From the NCBI GenBank assembly GCA_015521275.1, contig WAOJ01000050.1, forward strand, positions 1 to 5,152: a stretch of DNA of 5,152 bases. Reading direction: 5' to 3'. How positions within the stretch are numbered: the stretch's first letter is position 1; the number at the start of each line of letters is the position of its first letter. Under the pieces are notes generated by a model, which worked only from the letters and a program-made list of their open reading frames with translations, did no database searches and was not told the origin of the DNA. Of the stretch, positions 1 to 5,054 are shown piece after piece. The stretch is from Desulfurococcales archaeon. Lineage in GTDB: Archaea; Thermoproteota; Thermoprotei_A; Sulfolobales; Ignicoccaceae. Both the position numbers and the translations under genes were made by a program.

Positions 1-2
1 CC

Positions 3-8
3 TTAAAG
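3..8 (+). promoter_or_regulatory. candidate TATA box for the SPOUT methyltransferase gene
   Basis: The sequence TTAAAG is centred about 32 nt before the TTG at 38. That is the same distance seen between the TATA box at 3806 and the ATG at 3840. It would give a leaderless or nearly leaderless transcript starting at the TTG. The window begins only two bases upstream, so the flanking BRE cannot be judged, and the TAA inside it could equally be the stop codon of an upstream gene. Confidence 0.3.
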
Positions 9-37
9 GTCGCCGACCAGGGGTGAGGGGAGGGATT

Positions 38-643
38 TTGGTTTTAATAGTCATTGAGAACTTGGAGTCCTTCAGCCCGTGGCTCCTCTACGAGTACGAA
101 CACGCCTATGAGTTAGTCAAGGACGATCTCCTCATAACCAATGTGAAAGATAGGAAGTTGAAGGAAGAGTTGGAGAAGAGGGGGATAAGGTTTAGGGAGG
201 AGAGCGTAGTGGAAATCTTGAACGAACTGCCCAAGCCTTGGGTGGTTTTGGAACCAAAGGCTGAGGAGGTCTTGGACCCAGAAGAGACGGCTGGAACCGT
301 CATCGTCGGGGGAATACTGGGCTCCCATCCTCCTAAAGGGAGGACTTGGGAACTGCTCACCTCAAGGCTCCCGGAGGAGGTCTTGAAGAGGAACATAGGC
401 CCTCACCAGTTTTCCATAGATGGAGCCGTGGCTATGGCTTGGCTAGTATCCAAGGGGAAGAGGCTAGAAGAAATCCCAATTAAGGTCGGTCTGGAGATAA
501 AGGTAGGCGAGATGCCCGGAATGGAGATATACGACGAGCTTCCTTACGCCTACCCGATAATAGACGGTCAAGTGTTCTTCTCAGAGAAGGTGAAGAAGTA
601 CTTGGAGAGGAACTTGCTCGGGGATCACCTAAGCAACCTTTAA
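38..643 (+). CDS. Sfm1-like SPOUT-fold methyltransferase (DUF431 / RNA_Me_trans family)
   Basis: This is a predicted SAM-dependent methyltransferase of about 201 aa. What I see is an N-terminus of the type IENLESFSPWLLYEYEHA, the central motif GGILGSHPPKGRTWEL at about residues 91-106, and IGPHQFSIDGAVAMA at about 120-134. A region near 157-181 contains EMP and YPIIDGQ. These match yeast Sfm1, where the equivalent segments read roughly IIEHMEEGFSEW and GGILGDHPPRDRT. Sfm1 is a SPOUT protein that methylates an arginine of ribosomal protein Rps3; archaeal members are often annotated as putative RNA methyltransferases. The substrate here is therefore unknown, but a role in ribosome or translation modification is likely. 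A longer form could start at GTG 23. I prefer TTG 38 because Sfm1 alignment begins there, a purine-rich AGGGGAGGG precedes it, and a TATA-like box sits about 32 nt upstream. The 3' end overlaps the convergent gene at 629-1150 by 15 nt. The family is confident; the target is not. Confidence 0.85.
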   Translation: MVLIVIENLESFSPWLLYEYEHAYELVKDDLLITNVKDRKLKEELEKRGIRFREESVVEILNELPKPWVVLEPKAEEVLDPEETAGTVIVGGILGSHPPKGRTWELLTSRLPEEVLKRNIGPHQFSIDGAVAMAWLVSKGKRLEEIPIKVGLEIKVGEMPGMEIYDELPYAYPIIDGQVFFSEKVKKYLERNLLGDHLSNL

Positions 644-1150
644 GGTCATTTCACACTTACCGTTCTCCTTCTTCACCACGTACACGTGTGCGCCTCTCCT
701 CTCAGTCACCACTTCCCAGTTTCTGTTATCATTTATCATGAGAAACGAGGCTATCATGAAGGGGAGAGGGCACAAGGTACCCTTGAGTTCGACCCCTCCC
801 ACGCTCTTCGGATCTATGACACATTTCTCGGTAACGACCCTAAGCTTCAACTCGTTTCCGTGTTCCTCTATTTCGTACGAGCCCTCGTCAAAACCCAAGA
901 ACTCCATTGCCTTCTTCACGAGTTCCTTATGGTTCATGCCCCTCTTCACGTATCCTTCCTTCTCCATTATCGCGAAGAGCTTGGGGGCTGTGAGCTCCAT
1001 TAAGTATCCCAAGCTACCCTGGGTCAGGAGGCCCAGCTCCGCGAGGGTTGCGGTTATGGTCGCGATGATGGCGCTCACGGGCTTGGGGTGTTTATAGACG
1101 TGGGACCTGGTTCTTTCATACTCATCAAGGACGACCTTTTTTCGGACCAT
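629..1150 (-). CDS. conserved-looking hypothetical protein, 173 aa, possibly V4R-like C-terminus
   Basis: I do not recognise this protein. It is soluble, with no signal peptide or clear membrane helix. A basic N-terminus (residues 1-24) is followed by a helical-looking half (25-90) that includes GSLGYLMELTAPKLF. A beta-rich C-terminal half (91-173) carries three cysteines: Cys110, Cys127 in GTLCPLP, and Cys166 in NGKCEMTLKVA. The final strand resembles the end of V4R domains, where a Gly precedes a late Cys followed by a hydrophobic strand; the partial gene at 5041-5152 ends in YCEFIIKVS. This resemblance is weak and could be chance. The ATG has no good Shine-Dalgarno sequence. No A/T-rich promoter lies in the 31 nt between it and the 3' end of the initiator tRNA gene on the same strand, so co-transcription with the tRNA is likely. 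No in-frame alternative start exists between the tRNA and this ATG. Codon use matches its neighbours. Confidence 0.75.
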   Translation of the reverse strand: MVRKKVVLDEYERTRSHVYKHPKPVSAIIATITATLAELGLLTQGSLGYLMELTAPKLFAIMEKEGYVKRGMNHKELVKKAMEFLGFDEGSYEIEEHGNELKLRVVTEKCVIDPKSVGGVELKGTLCPLPFMIASFLMINDNRNWEVVTERRGAHVYVVKKENGKCEMTLKVA

Positions 1151-1155
1151 GAGTA

Positions 1156-1172
1156 CCGCCTTGTGGTGGCGG
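1156..1172 (-). repeat. small GC hairpin between tRNA-Met and the downstream ORF
   Basis: On the minus strand CCGCC and GGCGG (5 bp) flank a 7-nt ACCACAA loop. The hairpin ends 5 nt before the ATG at 1150. It has no U tract after it, so it does not look like a terminator. It might define the boundary between tRNA trailer and mRNA, or affect ribosome access. Its CCGCC arm is also part of the trailer segment that can pair with the tRNA leader, so the two structures are mutually exclusive. Confidence 0.4.
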
Positions 1173-1174
1173 GG

Positions 1175-1192
1175 CCCCGCTTGGTAGCGGGG
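1175..1192 (-). repeat. inverted repeat around the encoded CCA end of tRNA-Met
   Basis: On the minus strand the 3' acceptor strand CCCCGCT is followed by ACCA and then AGCGGGG. This is a perfect 7-bp hairpin with a 4-nt loop holding the discriminator base and the CCA. The trailer arm is an exact copy of tRNA positions 1-7. It therefore could compete with the true 5' acceptor strand in the precursor, or act as a barrier or terminator-like element. The trailer copy is in turn part of a 12-bp palindrome, GCGGGGCCCCGC (1169-1180). Confidence 0.5.
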
Positions 1193-1258
1193 GGTGGATT
1201 TGAACCACCGACCTCGGGGTTATGAGCCCCGCGGGCTACCAGGCTGCCCTACCCCGCT
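1182..1258 (-). tRNA. initiator tRNA-Met (CAT), encoded CCA, no intron
   Basis: The minus strand folds perfectly into a 74-nt cloverleaf plus an encoded CCA (1182-1184). Acceptor AGCGGGG pairs with CCCCGCT. The D arm is GGGC/GCCC with a 9-nt loop carrying GG. The anticodon arm is CGGGG-CTCATAA-CCCCG, the variable loop is 5 nt, and the T arm is GGTGG-TTCAAAT-CCACC, with discriminator A. The anticodon is CAT. Archaeal initiator features are present: an A1:U72 first pair and three consecutive G:C pairs (GGG/CCC) next to the anticodon loop. It therefore reads the start codon in initiation, not internal AUG. No bulge-helix-bulge intron interrupts it. It lies between the kinase-like gene (1305-1964) and the gene at 629-1150, all on the same strand, and has its own TATA box. 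Confidence 0.97.
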
Positions 1259-1294
1259 AGGTCACCCCGCCGTGGTACCAGGACGCAATAGGGG

Positions 1295-1303
1295 TTAATA
1301 AGT
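1295..1303 (-). promoter_or_regulatory. TATA box for initiator tRNA-Met
   Basis: On the minus strand AAAACTTATTAACC contains a crenarchaeal-style box (ACTTATTAA), preceded by an A-rich BRE-like stretch. Its centre is about 40 nt before the tRNA 5' end, predicting a start near 1271-1272 and a leader of about 13 nt. It begins immediately after the stop codon of the kinase-like gene, so the tRNA can be transcribed independently of that gene. Confidence 0.6.
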
Positions 1304-1304
1304 T

Positions 1305-1964
1305 TTACACAACATGGCATAAGGCGTAGAGCAGTACGAACGAGACCAGAGGGACTGTAACGTTATCGTCTATCTTACCTCCCATGAACTCGAACTTCTC
1401 GACTATAGCTGCGACGGCGCCGCTCACTATTCCCGGAACGCCCTTTATTGAGCCTATTATGACGTTTGTTACGAGCATGCCTAAGTTCCCCCACCAAGAC
1501 TTTGTCCTCCTCTTGAACAAGGAATTCCTAATGATGCCGGTAACGCCGTCGCCTATTGCCATGAACGCTATAGGCAATACCCCACACCACGGGTCTCCTA
1601 AGGCGTAGCCAAGCGAGAGCATTATCACGGTCATAACCAAGAAGTGTATTTCGTAATCGTTTTCCTTGGTTTGGAACCAATACATGAACTTCTCTTCCTT
1701 CTTTCTTGAACTCATTACCAAAGCGGTAAGCAACAAGGTCAAGCCTACGGGTATCCAAGGCTCCTTGTAAATGATGGGCACGAGCAAAACGGCTCCTCCG
1801 GCCGCTATATGTATTATCTTCCTATTGTAATAAACGACTACATTCTCGGGCAAGCCTTTGGCCTTGAGTACATGGTACATTTTCTTCGTAAGTATCTTTA
1901 TAACGAACAATTCCCACAACACTATGGGTATTGTGAGAAGTAATTCAAAAGCCAATTCTTTCAT
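1305..1964 (-). CDS. dolichol/phytol kinase-like membrane protein (CTP-dependent polyprenol kinase family)
   Basis: This is a 219-aa integral membrane protein of the dolichol kinase / phytol kinase / CTP:phosphatidate-type family. These proteins transfer phosphate from a nucleotide, usually CTP, to long isoprenoid alcohols. Family marks seen are RKIIHIAAGG at residues 48-57 and AIGDGVTGIIRN at 136-147. KSWWGNLGM follows at 155-163 (compare KSWAG in plant phytol kinase VTE5), then an E at 189 and KIDDNVTVPLVSF at 197-209 (compare DDNISVPLASYL). Hydrophobic segments lie near 4-24, 51-66, 70-84, 108-124, 126-142, 160-190 and 203-218. In an archaeon the substrate is likely dolichol, or geranylgeraniol salvaged for ether lipids; the sequence cannot decide which. 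The ATG start has a good Shine-Dalgarno sequence 8 nt upstream. The gene ends just before the tRNA promoter. True phosphatidate cytidylyltransferases are an alternative, but the motifs fit the kinase branch better. Confidence 0.82.
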   Translation of the reverse strand: MKELAFELLLTIPIVLWELFVIKILTKKMYHVLKAKGLPENVVVYYNRKIIHIAAGGAVLLVPIIYKEPWIPVGLTLLLTALVMSSRKKEEKFMYWFQTKENDYEIHFLVMTVIMLSLGYALGDPWCGVLPIAFMAIGDGVTGIIRNSLFKRRTKSWWGNLGMLVTNVIIGSIKGVPGIVSGAVAAIVEKFEFMGGKIDDNVTVPLVSFVLLYALCHVV

Positions 1965-1972
1965 GGTATGTG

Positions 1973-1981
1973 CTCCTCACC
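1973..1981 (-). promoter_or_regulatory. Shine-Dalgarno for the polyprenol kinase-like gene
   Basis: On the minus strand GGTGAGGAG lies 8 nt before the ATG at 1964. It fixes that start. It also implies a transcript with a real leader, unlike the near-leaderless genes at 2036 and 3840. Confidence 0.6.
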
Positions 1982-1996
1982 GTCGTTGAAGTAAGC

Positions 1997-2005
1997 AAAA
2001 TATTT
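1997..2005 (+). promoter_or_regulatory. TATA box for the sdhA/frdA-type gene
   Basis: AAAATATTT, inside the near-palindrome GCAAAATATTTGC (1995-2007), is centred about 35 nt before the TTG at 2036. Standard archaeal spacing puts the start site near 2028, giving a leader of about 8 nt or none. This agrees with the lack of any Shine-Dalgarno sequence before 2036. Because the box is almost symmetric it might also be read leftwards, but that would start inside the Shine-Dalgarno sequence of the minus-strand gene. Confidence 0.55.
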
Positions 2006-2027
2006 GCCCGTATCGCCCCTGCATAGG

Positions 2028-2034
2028 GTATAAC
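2028..2034 (-). promoter_or_regulatory. candidate TATA box for the polyprenol kinase-like gene
   Basis: On the minus strand AAAGTTATACC contains a TATA-like core centred near 2031. It would start transcription near 2004, leaving a leader of about 40 nt that contains the Shine-Dalgarno sequence at 1973-1981. It abuts the TTG start of the divergent flavoprotein gene, so the two promoters overlap within 71 nt and may interfere with each other. Confidence 0.4.
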
Positions 2035-2035
2035 T

Positions 2036-3721
2036 TTGGAAACGCTGGGCCCTTATGACGTAGTAGTGGTGGGAGGCGGGCTGGCGGGCCTTAGGGCGGC
2101 TATCGAAGCTAAGAGGGCCGGGGCCTCAGTGCTAGTGGTCGCTAAGTCCCATCCTATCAGAAGCCACTCCTCTGCCGCTGAAGGGGGAATAGCGGCTTAT
2201 ATTGAAGGCGCTTCGGACCCTAGGGATTCCCCGCTCCAGCACGCCTTCGATACGGTCAAGGGCTCCGACTGGTTGGCGGACCAAGACGCCGTAGAGCTGA
2301 TGACCTTTGACGCGGAGAGAGCTATAATAGAGATGGAGAAGTGGGGCTGTCTCTTCTCCAGGGACTCCGAGGGCAAGATAGCTAGGAGGCCATTTGGAGG
2401 CCACACATACCCTAGGACAAGGTTCGCGGCCGATAAGACTGGTATGTGTTTGCTCCACACAGCTTTCGAGAGGGCCCTAGCCGAAGGAGTGGACATGCTA
2501 TACGAGTTCTACGTAACCGATTTGGTGAGCGACGGCAAAAGGGTCTACGGCGTTATGGGCTTTGACGTAAAGACGGGGGAAGATTTCTTCATTAAGTCTA
2601 AAGCAGTGGTAATGGCCACTGGCGGAGGAGGCTTGATGTACAAGTTCTCTACCAACAGTTACTTGAACAGCGGCGACGGCTACGCTATAGCCGCTAGGGC
2701 CGGGGCCTACTTGGCCGACATGGAGTTCATCCAATTCCACCCAACTGCCTTGTATCCTTCGAACATCTTGATTACAGAGGCTGCTAGGGGAGAGGGAGGG
2801 TACTTGATAAATAAGGAGGGGGAAAGGTTCATGAAGAGGTATGCCCCCGACAGGATGGAACTCGCTCCCAGAGACGTTGTAGCCAGAGCTATAGTGAACG
2901 AGATAAAGGAGGGAAGGGCCTTCGAGGGCGGCTACGTGCTCCTAGACCTAACCCACTTGGGAGAGGAGAAGATAAACGAGAGACTCCCCCTCGTGAGGGA
3001 AGTTTCGATAAAGTTCGCGAAGGTCGATCCGGTCAAGGAGCCCATACCCGTTAGGCCGGCTGCACACTACACCATGGGAGGCATAAAGACCGACATAGAC
3101 GGCAAGACCAACTTGAAGGGACTCTTCGCTGCTGGGGAAGCAGCTTGCGTGAGCGTTCACGGAGCCAACAGGCTTGGAAGCAATTCCCTCCTGGAGACGT
3201 TGGTTTTCGGGAGGAGGGCCGGCTTGGCTGCTGCTAGCTACGCCAAGTCCCTCGGCTACATAGAGCCCCCGAAGGAAGCGGTTAAGGAAGCTGAAGCCCG
3301 CTTGTGGACTCCAACCACCTTGGAAACGGGGCTCAGCTTCGGTACTCTGAGGAAGAAGCTAGGGGAGATAATGTGGGACTACGTTGGGATAGAGAGAAAC
3401 GAGGAGGGACTGAAGAAGGCATTAAAAGAGATAGAGGAGTTGATGAGGTTAACTAAGACACTGAGCGCCAACAAAGGTCCGGGAGCTTATGAGCTGGTCG
3501 CTGCACACGAGACCATAAACATGATAATGAACGCCCACGCGGTCACGACCGCTGCCTTGTGGAGGACTGAGAGCAGGGGAGCCCACTATAGGACCGACTA
3601 CCCCAAGAGGGACGACCGTAACTGGCTCTACCACACGCTCATGAAGTGGGAAGGGGGCTGGAAGCTGGAGAAGCTCCCAGTGACCATAACTCGTTGGCCC
3701 CCTCAAGAGAGGAAGTACTGA
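2036..3721 (+). CDS. sdhA: succinate dehydrogenase / fumarate reductase flavoprotein subunit
   Basis: This full-length 561-aa catalytic subunit interconverts succinate and fumarate using FAD, normally passing electrons to an iron-sulfur B subunit at the membrane. The Rossmann dinucleotide motif [13 protein letters not shown] is at 10-22. The covalent-FAD region [14 protein letters not shown] is at 41-54, with His44 as the expected flavin attachment. FIQFHPTAL follows at 231-239, [10 protein letters not shown] at 248-257, APRDVVARA at 277-285 with Arg279 matching the catalytic arginine, and [11 protein letters not shown] at 340-350 with His344. [13 protein letters not shown] is at 375-387, with Arg379 a dicarboxylate ligand, and a helical C-terminal domain starts near 428. 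All key residues are present. The TTG start is forced by an in-frame TAG at 2024-2026 and by the N-terminal motif position. No sdhB, C or D gene is adjacent: the next gene is a PLP enzyme and the upstream one diverges. In autotrophic Crenarchaea such an enzyme serves the dicarboxylate/4-hydroxybutyrate cycle or fumarate respiration. L-aspartate oxidase is less likely given the long C-terminal domain. Confidence 0.93.
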   Translation: METLGPYDVVVVGGGLAGLRAAIEAKRAGASVLVVAKSHPIRSHSSAAEGGIAAYIEGASDPRDSPLQHAFDTVKGSDWLADQDAVELMTFDAERAIIEMEKWGCLFSRDSEGKIARRPFGGHTYPRTRFAADKTGMCLLHTAFERALAEGVDMLYEFYVTDLVSDGKRVYGVMGFDVKTGEDFFIKSKAVVMATGGGGLMYKFSTNSYLNSGDGYAIAARAGAYLADMEFIQFHPTALYPSNILITEAARGEGGYLINKEGERFMKRYAPDRMELAPRDVVARAIVNEIKEGRAFEGGYVLLDLTHLGEEKINERLPLVREVSIKFAKVDPVKEPIPVRPAAHYTMGGIKTDIDGKTNLKGLFAAGEAACVSVHGANRLGSNSLLETLVFGRRAGLAAASYAKSLGYIEPPKEAVKEAEARLWTPTTLETGLSFGTLRKKLGEIMWDYVGIERNEEGLKKALKEIEELMRLTKTLSANKGPGAYELVAAHETINMIMNAHAVTTAALWRTESRGAHYRTDYPKRDDRNWLYHTLMKWEGGWKLEKLPVTITRWPPQERKY

Positions 3722-3753
3722 AGGTCGCTACCTTACCTTTTCCTCATCCCCTC

Positions 3754-3763
3754 GGAGGAGGTG
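3754..3763 (+). promoter_or_regulatory. orphan strong Shine-Dalgarno in the 118-nt gap
   Basis: GGAGGAGGTG is a near-ideal ribosome binding sequence, but no ordinary ATG, GTG or TTG start follows at normal spacing. Its own GTG opens only the mini-ORF GTG-CAT-TAG. An ATT at 3765 is in frame with the PLP enzyme but would add about 25 residues of low-complexity extension. It may be a relic, a leftover of an N-terminal extension, or chance. The rest of 3722-3839 is pyrimidine-rich (for example CCTTACCTTTTCCTC at 3731-3745) and might hold the flavoprotein gene's terminator, though no hairpin is evident. Confidence 0.35.
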
Positions 3764-3805
3764 CATTAGCTCATCCCCTTTGTTCCCTTTCCGCTCGTTG
3801 AACCC

Positions 3806-3811
3806 TTTTTA
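3806..3811 (+). promoter_or_regulatory. TATA box for the cysteine synthase-family gene
   Basis: TTTTTA within ACCCTTTTTACC is a typical crenarchaeal box. Its centre is 32 nt before the ATG at 3840, which predicts a leader of about 5 nt or none. This favours ATG 3840 over the in-frame TTG 3780, because the box itself lies inside the longer reading frame. Confidence 0.55.
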
Positions 3812-3839
3812 CCTTGACCCCCTCCGTGCCCACTGGCTG

Positions 3840-4766
3840 ATGCCTATTGTGTGGGTGGGCGAGGCTATAGGCAACACCCCAGCCGTCTTGTTAAGGAGGA
3901 TCAACACTTCTCCGGGAAAGGTAATGATAAAGCTGGAATACGTGAACCCCAGCGGGAGCATAAAGGACAGGACGGCTCTCTACATGATAAAGGAAGCCGA
4001 GGAGAGGGGCCTGCTCAAGCCGGGCTCAACAATAGTGGAGCCGTCCTCCGGAAACACCGCCTTATCGCTCGCTATGCTGGCGGCCGCCAAGGGGTACAAA
4101 ATGGTTGCGGTAGTTCCCAAGAGTACCAGCGAGCAAAAGGTGAAGCTCATGAGGCTCTTGGGAGCTGAGGTAATATTCGCAGAGGTGGGAGTTCCCCTAG
4201 GGCATCCCAAGCATCACTATACATTGGCAAAGAGGTTGGCCGAGGAGAACGGCTGGGTGATGTTGGACCAGTATAGGAATGAAGCCAACATTAAGGCCCA
4301 TTACGAGACGACGGGCCCAGAGGTCTTGAGGCAAGCGAAGGAACTAATGGGAGGCATAGACGCCTTCGTGGCCGGCATAGGTACTGGAGGAACGATCTTG
4401 GGAGTAGGTAAGTACCTAAAGGAGAGGCTCTCAAACGTGAAGATAGTGGCTATAATACCGAAGGGAACCAAAGTAGGAGAGCTTTTCGGCATTGAAGGGG
4501 ACAGGCTGAAGCACGCGATAGAGGGCTTAACGGCTATGCCAGTGAGCGAACTCTTAAAGAGACACAAGGACGTGATAGACGAGGTTTTGGAGGTAGAAGA
4601 TGAGGAGGCCTTGAGGATGACAAGGGAGCTGGCTTCTAAGGAGGGCTTGCTGGCGGGCCTAAGCGCTGGGGCTAACGCTTTAGGAGCTCTCAGATTCTCG
4701 AGAGAAGGGCTAAGGGTAGCCACCGTGGCCCCGGACGGGGCTATAAGGTACTTGGACAGGCTGTGA
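3840..4766 (+). CDS. cysteine synthase-family PLP enzyme (CysK/CysM/CBS-like)
   Basis: This 308-aa fold-type II PLP enzyme probably makes cysteine by beta-replacement of O-acetylserine, O-phosphoserine or serine with sulfide. Motifs seen are IGNTPAVLL at 10-18, NPSGSIKDR at 36-44 with PLP Schiff-base Lys42, and EPSSGNTA at 67-74 (substrate/PLP loop with Asn72). LDQYRNEANIKAHYETTGPE is at 142-161, the PLP-phosphate cup GIGTGGT at 179-185 and LSAGANALGAL at 274-284. The last motif, APDGAIRYL at 297-305, departs from the family's usual PSSGERYL or PDSGxRYL: Gly300 stands where the Ser that contacts the PLP ring nitrogen is normally found. The open frame runs back to TTG 3780 and beyond. ATG 3840 fits family N-termini and the TATA spacing; GTG 3849 is also possible. 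The substrate cannot be told from sequence. The small membrane protein gene starts 9 nt after its stop, suggesting one transcript. Confidence 0.9.
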   Translation: MPIVWVGEAIGNTPAVLLRRINTSPGKVMIKLEYVNPSGSIKDRTALYMIKEAEERGLLKPGSTIVEPSSGNTALSLAMLAAAKGYKMVAVVPKSTSEQKVKLMRLLGAEVIFAEVGVPLGHPKHHYTLAKRLAEENGWVMLDQYRNEANIKAHYETTGPEVLRQAKELMGGIDAFVAGIGTGGTILGVGKYLKERLSNVKIVAIIPKGTKVGELFGIEGDRLKHAIEGLTAMPVSELLKRHKDVIDEVLEVEDEEALRMTRELASKEGLLAGLSAGANALGALRFSREGLRVATVAPDGAIRYLDRL

Positions 4767-4770
4767 GGTG
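4765..4770 (+). promoter_or_regulatory. Shine-Dalgarno of the small membrane protein, overlapping the upstream stop
   Basis: GAGGTG overlaps the TGA stop of the PLP enzyme and sits 5 nt before ATG 4776. This favours that ATG over the GTG at 4770 and suggests translational coupling between the two genes. Confidence 0.55.
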
Positions 4771-4775
4771 TGAGT

Positions 4776-5054
4776 ATGAACGTAAGCAAGTACGTGTGGC
4801 TATTCTTGCTCGGAATCGTGCTAACCCTAATAGCGCCTTGGCTTTGGGCCTCAAGCCCCTTGCTCGGCTACGTCAGCTCCGGCATAGCCTTCTACTTGGG
4901 CAGAAAAATATATATGGAGAACTTGGGGAAGAGGACCGAGTACTTGGGTATGGCCTTGCTCGTCTTCTCCGGAGTAGTGCTCTTAACCTTGCTCTACGTC
5001 CAGTTCCTCCTAAACGCTTACATCTCCGCCTACAAGCAGCTCAGGAAACCTTGA
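4776..5054 (+). CDS. small hydrophobic membrane protein, unknown function
   Basis: I do not recognise this 92-aa protein. It is mostly membrane: a hydrophobic hairpin at about residues 6-24 and 28-42, a short charged loop (RKIYMENLGKRTEY, 43-56) and a long segment at about 58-83, ending in a basic tail (KQLRKP). By the positive-inside rule the loop and tail would face the cytoplasm, but with three segments the topology is uncertain. It follows the PLP enzyme by 9 nt with an overlapping Shine-Dalgarno sequence, so it is probably co-transcribed, although nothing in it points to sulfur or cysteine metabolism. An alternative GTG at 4770 would add two residues. Its last 14 nt overlap the convergent V4R gene. 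Codon use agrees with neighbouring genes and the frame is clean, which supports it being real. Confidence 0.7.
   Translation: MNVSKYVWLFLLGIVLTLIAPWLWASSPLLGYVSSGIAFYLGRKIYMENLGKRTEYLGMALLVFSGVVLLTLLYVQFLLNAYISAYKQLRKP

Larger units (their letters stand above)
1168..1271 (-). repeat. 7-bp GC inverted repeat bracketing the initiator tRNA (leader/trailer stem)
   Basis: On the minus strand the tRNA leader contains GGCGGGG (1271-1265) and the trailer contains CCCCGCC (1174-1168). They are perfectly complementary and enclose the whole tRNA, with 6 nt of leader (TGACCT) and 7 nt of trailer (AGCGGGG) left as an internal loop beside the acceptor stem. The TATA box at 1295-1303 predicts transcription starting near 1271-1272, so the primary transcript may begin with the leader arm. 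Complementarity is read directly; formation in the precursor is inferred. Confidence 0.5.

Noticed and set aside
686..1097. Plus-strand open frames of 105 and 119 codons opposite the 173-aa gene
   Set aside because: They are antisense to a frame with coherent protein composition, have low-complexity translations and no start signals.
1175..1258. A permuted or split tRNA arrangement, because AGCGGGG follows the CCA
   Set aside because: The complete cloverleaf is contiguous at 1182-1258. After the copied 7 nt the trailer does not continue with the tRNA D-arm sequence, so there is no second half.
3722..3780. Minus-strand GATGA motifs in the gap suggesting a C/D box sRNA or a 12-aa micro-ORF
   Set aside because: The D boxes are missing or degenerate (CCGA), and the micro-ORF is too short with no support.
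3780..3839. N-terminal extension of the PLP enzyme from TTG 3780
   Set aside because: The family starts close to the IGNTP motif, the segment contains the likely TATA box, and no Shine-Dalgarno sequence is properly spaced for TTG 3780.
4301..4789. 162-codon minus-strand open frame opposite the PLP enzyme
   Set aside because: It is Ser/Pro/Thr-rich shadow translation of a gene with all family motifs on the plus strand.
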